From positions 2,542,001 to 2,606,000 of the forward strand of contig CAWEDV010000001.1 in the NCBI GenBank assembly GCA_963807975.1: DNA of 64,000 nucleotides. The letters are read 5' to 3'. A program made the translations under genes and the position numbers. Positions within the stretch are counted from its first letter, which is position 1, and each line of letters starts with the position of its first letter. The notes under the pieces were generated by a model that searched no databases, had not been told where the DNA came from, and saw only the letters and a list, made by a program, of their open reading frames with translations. The DNA is from JAACFF01 sp963807975 (GTDB lineage Bacteria > Chloroflexota > Anaerolineae > Promineifilales > Promineifilaceae). Positions 61,897 through 64,000 of the stretch are shown in pieces.

Positions 61897-63342
61897 ATGT
61901 TTGACCCCCTGAAGATTCTATTTCTGAGCGCAGAAGTCGCTCCTTTTGCCAAAACTGGCGGTTTGGGTGACATTGGCGGCTCTCTGCCCATCGCGCTCGC
62001 TGAAATGGGGCATGATGTGCGCGTGGTCATGCCTGCCTACAAGAATATCGAGGATGGTTATCCCGGTGTGCAGCAGCTGCCGGGTCAGCTCGACGTACCT
62101 ACAGGCTCAGGGATCATTCCTTGTGGCACCCTGGAGGGCAAACTTCCTGGCAGCGAAGTACCCATTACTTTTATCGCCGAATGGCAGTTGTTTAAGCGGG
62201 ACAAGATCTACGGCTATTGGGATGATGCCTACCGCTTTGCCTTCTTCAGCCGCGCGGCTTTGGAGCTGACCAAGGCCTGGGATTGGAAACCAGACATTGT
62301 TCATGCCCACGATTGGCATACGGCCCCTGCTTTAACCTGGTTGGCCACGGCCGGGCAGATGGACGAGCACTTCCGGGGCATTTCCTCCGTCTTCACCATT
62401 CATAATCTGGCCCACCAGGGCAAGACAAACTGGGATATTTTTGATTATCTGGGTATCCAGACCTTTTCCCTTGCTGAAGAGGCGTATGAAGAGGTCAATT
62501 TCATGGCTAGAGGCATCTATCATGCCACCCTGGTCAACACCGTTAGCCCCACATATGCGCGCGAGATTACCACGCCGGAGGGAGGGGCAGGCCTGGATAC
62601 CTTGCTGCGTCACCGGGAATATGACCTGCATGGCATTCTCAATGGTCTTGATTATGCATCCTGGAACCCGGCGACTGATTCCCACCTCCCTTATCACTTC
62701 TCCGCGCAGAAGATGGGCGAGCGCTTGAAAAACCGGCGCGCCTTGCAGCGCCATGTTGGCTTGCCACAGCGGGATGATATCCCCGTGCTGGCCATGATAT
62801 CGCGCCTGGATTGGCAAAAAGGGTTGGATATCATGGGCCATGCCATCCACCAATTAATGAATGCCCATGCCGGAGATGCGCAGTTCATCATCCTGGGCAC
62901 CGGGGAAAAGCAGTATGAGGATATGTTCGCCAATATCGCCAGCTACCACAGCGACAAAATGGCCGCGATCTTGTCTTATAACGCTGGCCTCGCCCCGTTG
63001 ATCTATGCCGGCAGCGATATGTTCGTCATGCCTTCTCTGTTCGAGCCATGTGGTTTGGGACAGTTGATCGCCATGCGCTATGGCAGTGTACCCGTAGTGC
63101 GCGCTACCGGAGGCCTGGCCGATACCGTTCAAGACAGCATCACCGGATTTCTATTTTACGACCATAACTGGGAGTCTTTCTGGCACGCCATGGCGCGCGC
63201 CATCTACATATATAATGTTGACCGCCCACGCTGGCAGCAAATACAACATAATGGCATGCTGGCCGATTTTTCTTGGTCACGATCTGCGATGGGTTACCAG
63301 CAGCTGTATGAATGGGCGATGGCCCGTACAAAAGGAGCTTAA
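61897..63342 (+). CDS. glgA: Glycogen (starch) synthase
   Basis: A 481-residue GT5 glycogen synthase. KTGGLGDIGGSLPIALAEMGH near the start binds ADP-glucose (KxGGL). HDWHTAP and FTIHNLAHQG are in the N-terminal half; YAGSDMFVMPSLFEPCGLGQ and YGSVPVVRATGGLADTV are in the second. It adds glucose from ADP-glucose to the alpha-1,4 chain. The glgA-malQ pair four bases apart marks a glycogen operon. Overall length is normal. Confidence 0.97.
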   Translation: MFDPLKILFLSAEVAPFAKTGGLGDIGGSLPIALAEMGHDVRVVMPAYKNIEDGYPGVQQLPGQLDVPTGSGIIPCGTLEGKLPGSEVPITFIAEWQLFKRDKIYGYWDDAYRFAFFSRAALELTKAWDWKPDIVHAHDWHTAPALTWLATAGQMDEHFRGISSVFTIHNLAHQGKTNWDIFDYLGIQTFSLAEEAYEEVNFMARGIYHATLVNTVSPTYAREITTPEGGAGLDTLLRHREYDLHGILNGLDYASWNPATDSHLPYHFSAQKMGERLKNRRALQRHVGLPQRDDIPVLAMISRLDWQKGLDIMGHAIHQLMNAHAGDAQFIILGTGEKQYEDMFANIASYHSDKMAAILSYNAGLAPLIYAGSDMFVMPSLFEPCGLGQLIAMRYGSVPVVRATGGLADTVQDSITGFLFYDHNWESFWHAMARAIYIYNVDRPRWQQIQHNGMLADFSWSRSAMGYQQLYEWAMARTKGA

Positions 63343-63345
63343 CTG

Positions 63346-64000
63346 ATGCGCTTTCCACGTAATGCAGGGGTTCTAGCCCATCCCACATCCTTTCCGGGCC
63401 GCTATGGTATTGGCGACCTGGGTGGGGCTGCCTACCATTTCGTTGATTTTCTGGTCAAAAGCCGGCAGTCTCTATGGCAGATTCTACCGCTGGGTCCAAC
63501 CGGTTATGGTGATTCCCCCTACCAATGCTTCTCCGCCTTTGCCGGGAATCCCCTGCTCATTAGTCCAGACAAGCTGGTTCAGGATAGTTTTCTGCCGGTA
63601 AAGGCTGTGCAAGAGGTTCCGCCATTCCCAAAAAAGTCGATAGATTATGGTTGGGTCATCGGTTACAAACAGAAGCTGCTGCACCACGCATACGAGCAGT
63701 TTCAGGTCTATGGACTGGGAGAACAGCGAGAAGCCTTCGAAAAGTTTTGCGGCCAACATTCCTTCTGGCTCGATGATTTCGCTATGTTTATGGCCCTTAA
63801 AAACCATCACGTAGAACATGAGGGAGGCGTCTGGAATACATGGCCTAAAGAGATCGCCCAGCACCAGCCTGAAGCGATGGCCGGCTGGTCAGAACAGTTA
63901 GCTGATGAAATTCGGATGCACAAATTCTTGCAGTATTTATTCTTCAGCCAGTGGCTGGAACTAAAAGCATACGCCAACGATCGCGGCATCCGTATCATTG
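63346..64000 (+). CDS. malQ: 4-alpha-glucanotransferase (amylomaltase), 3' end outside window
   Basis: An ATG at 63346, with AAAGGAG eight bases upstream, opens a frame that runs to the window edge (218 codons). It starts MRFPRNAGVLAHPTSFPGRY and continues GIGDLGGAAYHFVDFL, WQILPLGPTGYGDSPYQCFS, FAGNPLLISPDKL and WNTWPKEI, all characteristic of GH77 amylomaltase. The catalytic residues lie beyond the window. MalQ transfers maltosyl units between alpha-1,4-glucans and works with glgA in glycogen turnover. Confidence 0.95.
   Translation, partial: MRFPRNAGVLAHPTSFPGRYGIGDLGGAAYHFVDFLVKSRQSLWQILPLGPTGYGDSPYQCFSAFAGNPLLISPDKLVQDSFLPVKAVQEVPPFPKKSIDYGWVIGYKQKLLHHAYEQFQVYGLGEQREAFEKFCGQHSFWLDDFAMFMALKNHHVEHEGGVWNTWPKEIAQHQPEAMAGWSEQLADEIRMHKFLQYLFFSQWLELKAYANDRGIRII

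Overview
The window looks like chromosomal DNA of a free-living bacterium, most likely a member of the Chloroflexota (Anaerolineae-like). Reasons: a serine hydroxymethyltransferase fused to a glycine-cleavage T protein, very large secreted Ig-like, alpha-2-macroglobulin and GEVED proteins, a surface protein ending in an LPVV-type tail, an LLM/F420-type oxidoreductase, a 3D/G5 protein next to rsmA, and the absence of obvious outer-membrane genes. Placement is by gene content only. I see no phage, insertion sequence, integrase or CRISPR array. Genes run on both strands in short operons.

Layout. 0-3.6 kb: an FAD amine-oxidoreductase (cut by the window edge), an SDR dehydrogenase, a crotonase-fold protein and an LLM oxidoreductase. 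3.6-5.0 kb: a tandem pair of secreted paralogs, one with a methionine/glycine/proline-rich 7-residue repeat tail. 5.0-12.75 kb: a one-directional five-gene cluster (DUF6512 membrane protein, PlsY-like acyltransferase, rifampicin-phosphotransferase-like three-domain enzyme, ABC ATPase, FtsX-type permease). This is the best candidate in the window for an undescribed pathway. 12.8-19.9 kb: a lipase-like hydrolase, a 1473-residue secreted beta-helix/CBM/PKD protein, a DUF1684 protein and a DsbA-like oxidoreductase. 20.2-21.6 kb: tRNA-Ser(CGA), tadA and a Bax-inhibitor-1 family protein. 21.9-32.0 kb: a giant alpha-2-macroglobulin-like lipoprotein and a GEVED surface protein.

32.0-35.7 kb: a leftward YtkA-like / polyferredoxin / SCO group (metal or respiratory assembly) plus an L,D-transpeptidase. 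36-40.2 kb: DUF554, an Asp/Glu racemase, an MDR dehydrogenase and an orphan NuoN-like membrane protein. 40.3-46.7 kb: the SHMT-GcvT fusion, a phosphoribosyltransferase, the SRP RNA, a G5/3D protein and rsmA. 46.8-49.5 kb: an MFS exporter overlapping a GntR regulator behind a strong promoter with a perfect palindromic operator, then a DHFR-family protein. 49.5-52.7 kb: a leftward biotin carboxylase / AAC(3)-family / LiuC-like hydratase operon. 52.8-58.2 kb: ftsH, a divergent AcoR-type regulator that has lost the sigma-54 contact loop, and the primary-type sigma factor. 58.5-64 kb: M19 dipeptidase, endonuclease IV, a small beta-flap protein, a LysM/lamin-tail protein, then glgA-malQ for glycogen metabolism, with malQ cut by the right edge.

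Outside coding sequence there are several clear intrinsic terminators, short degenerate repeats in spacers, and the palindrome ACGGCCGT scattered through the window far more often than chance would give.
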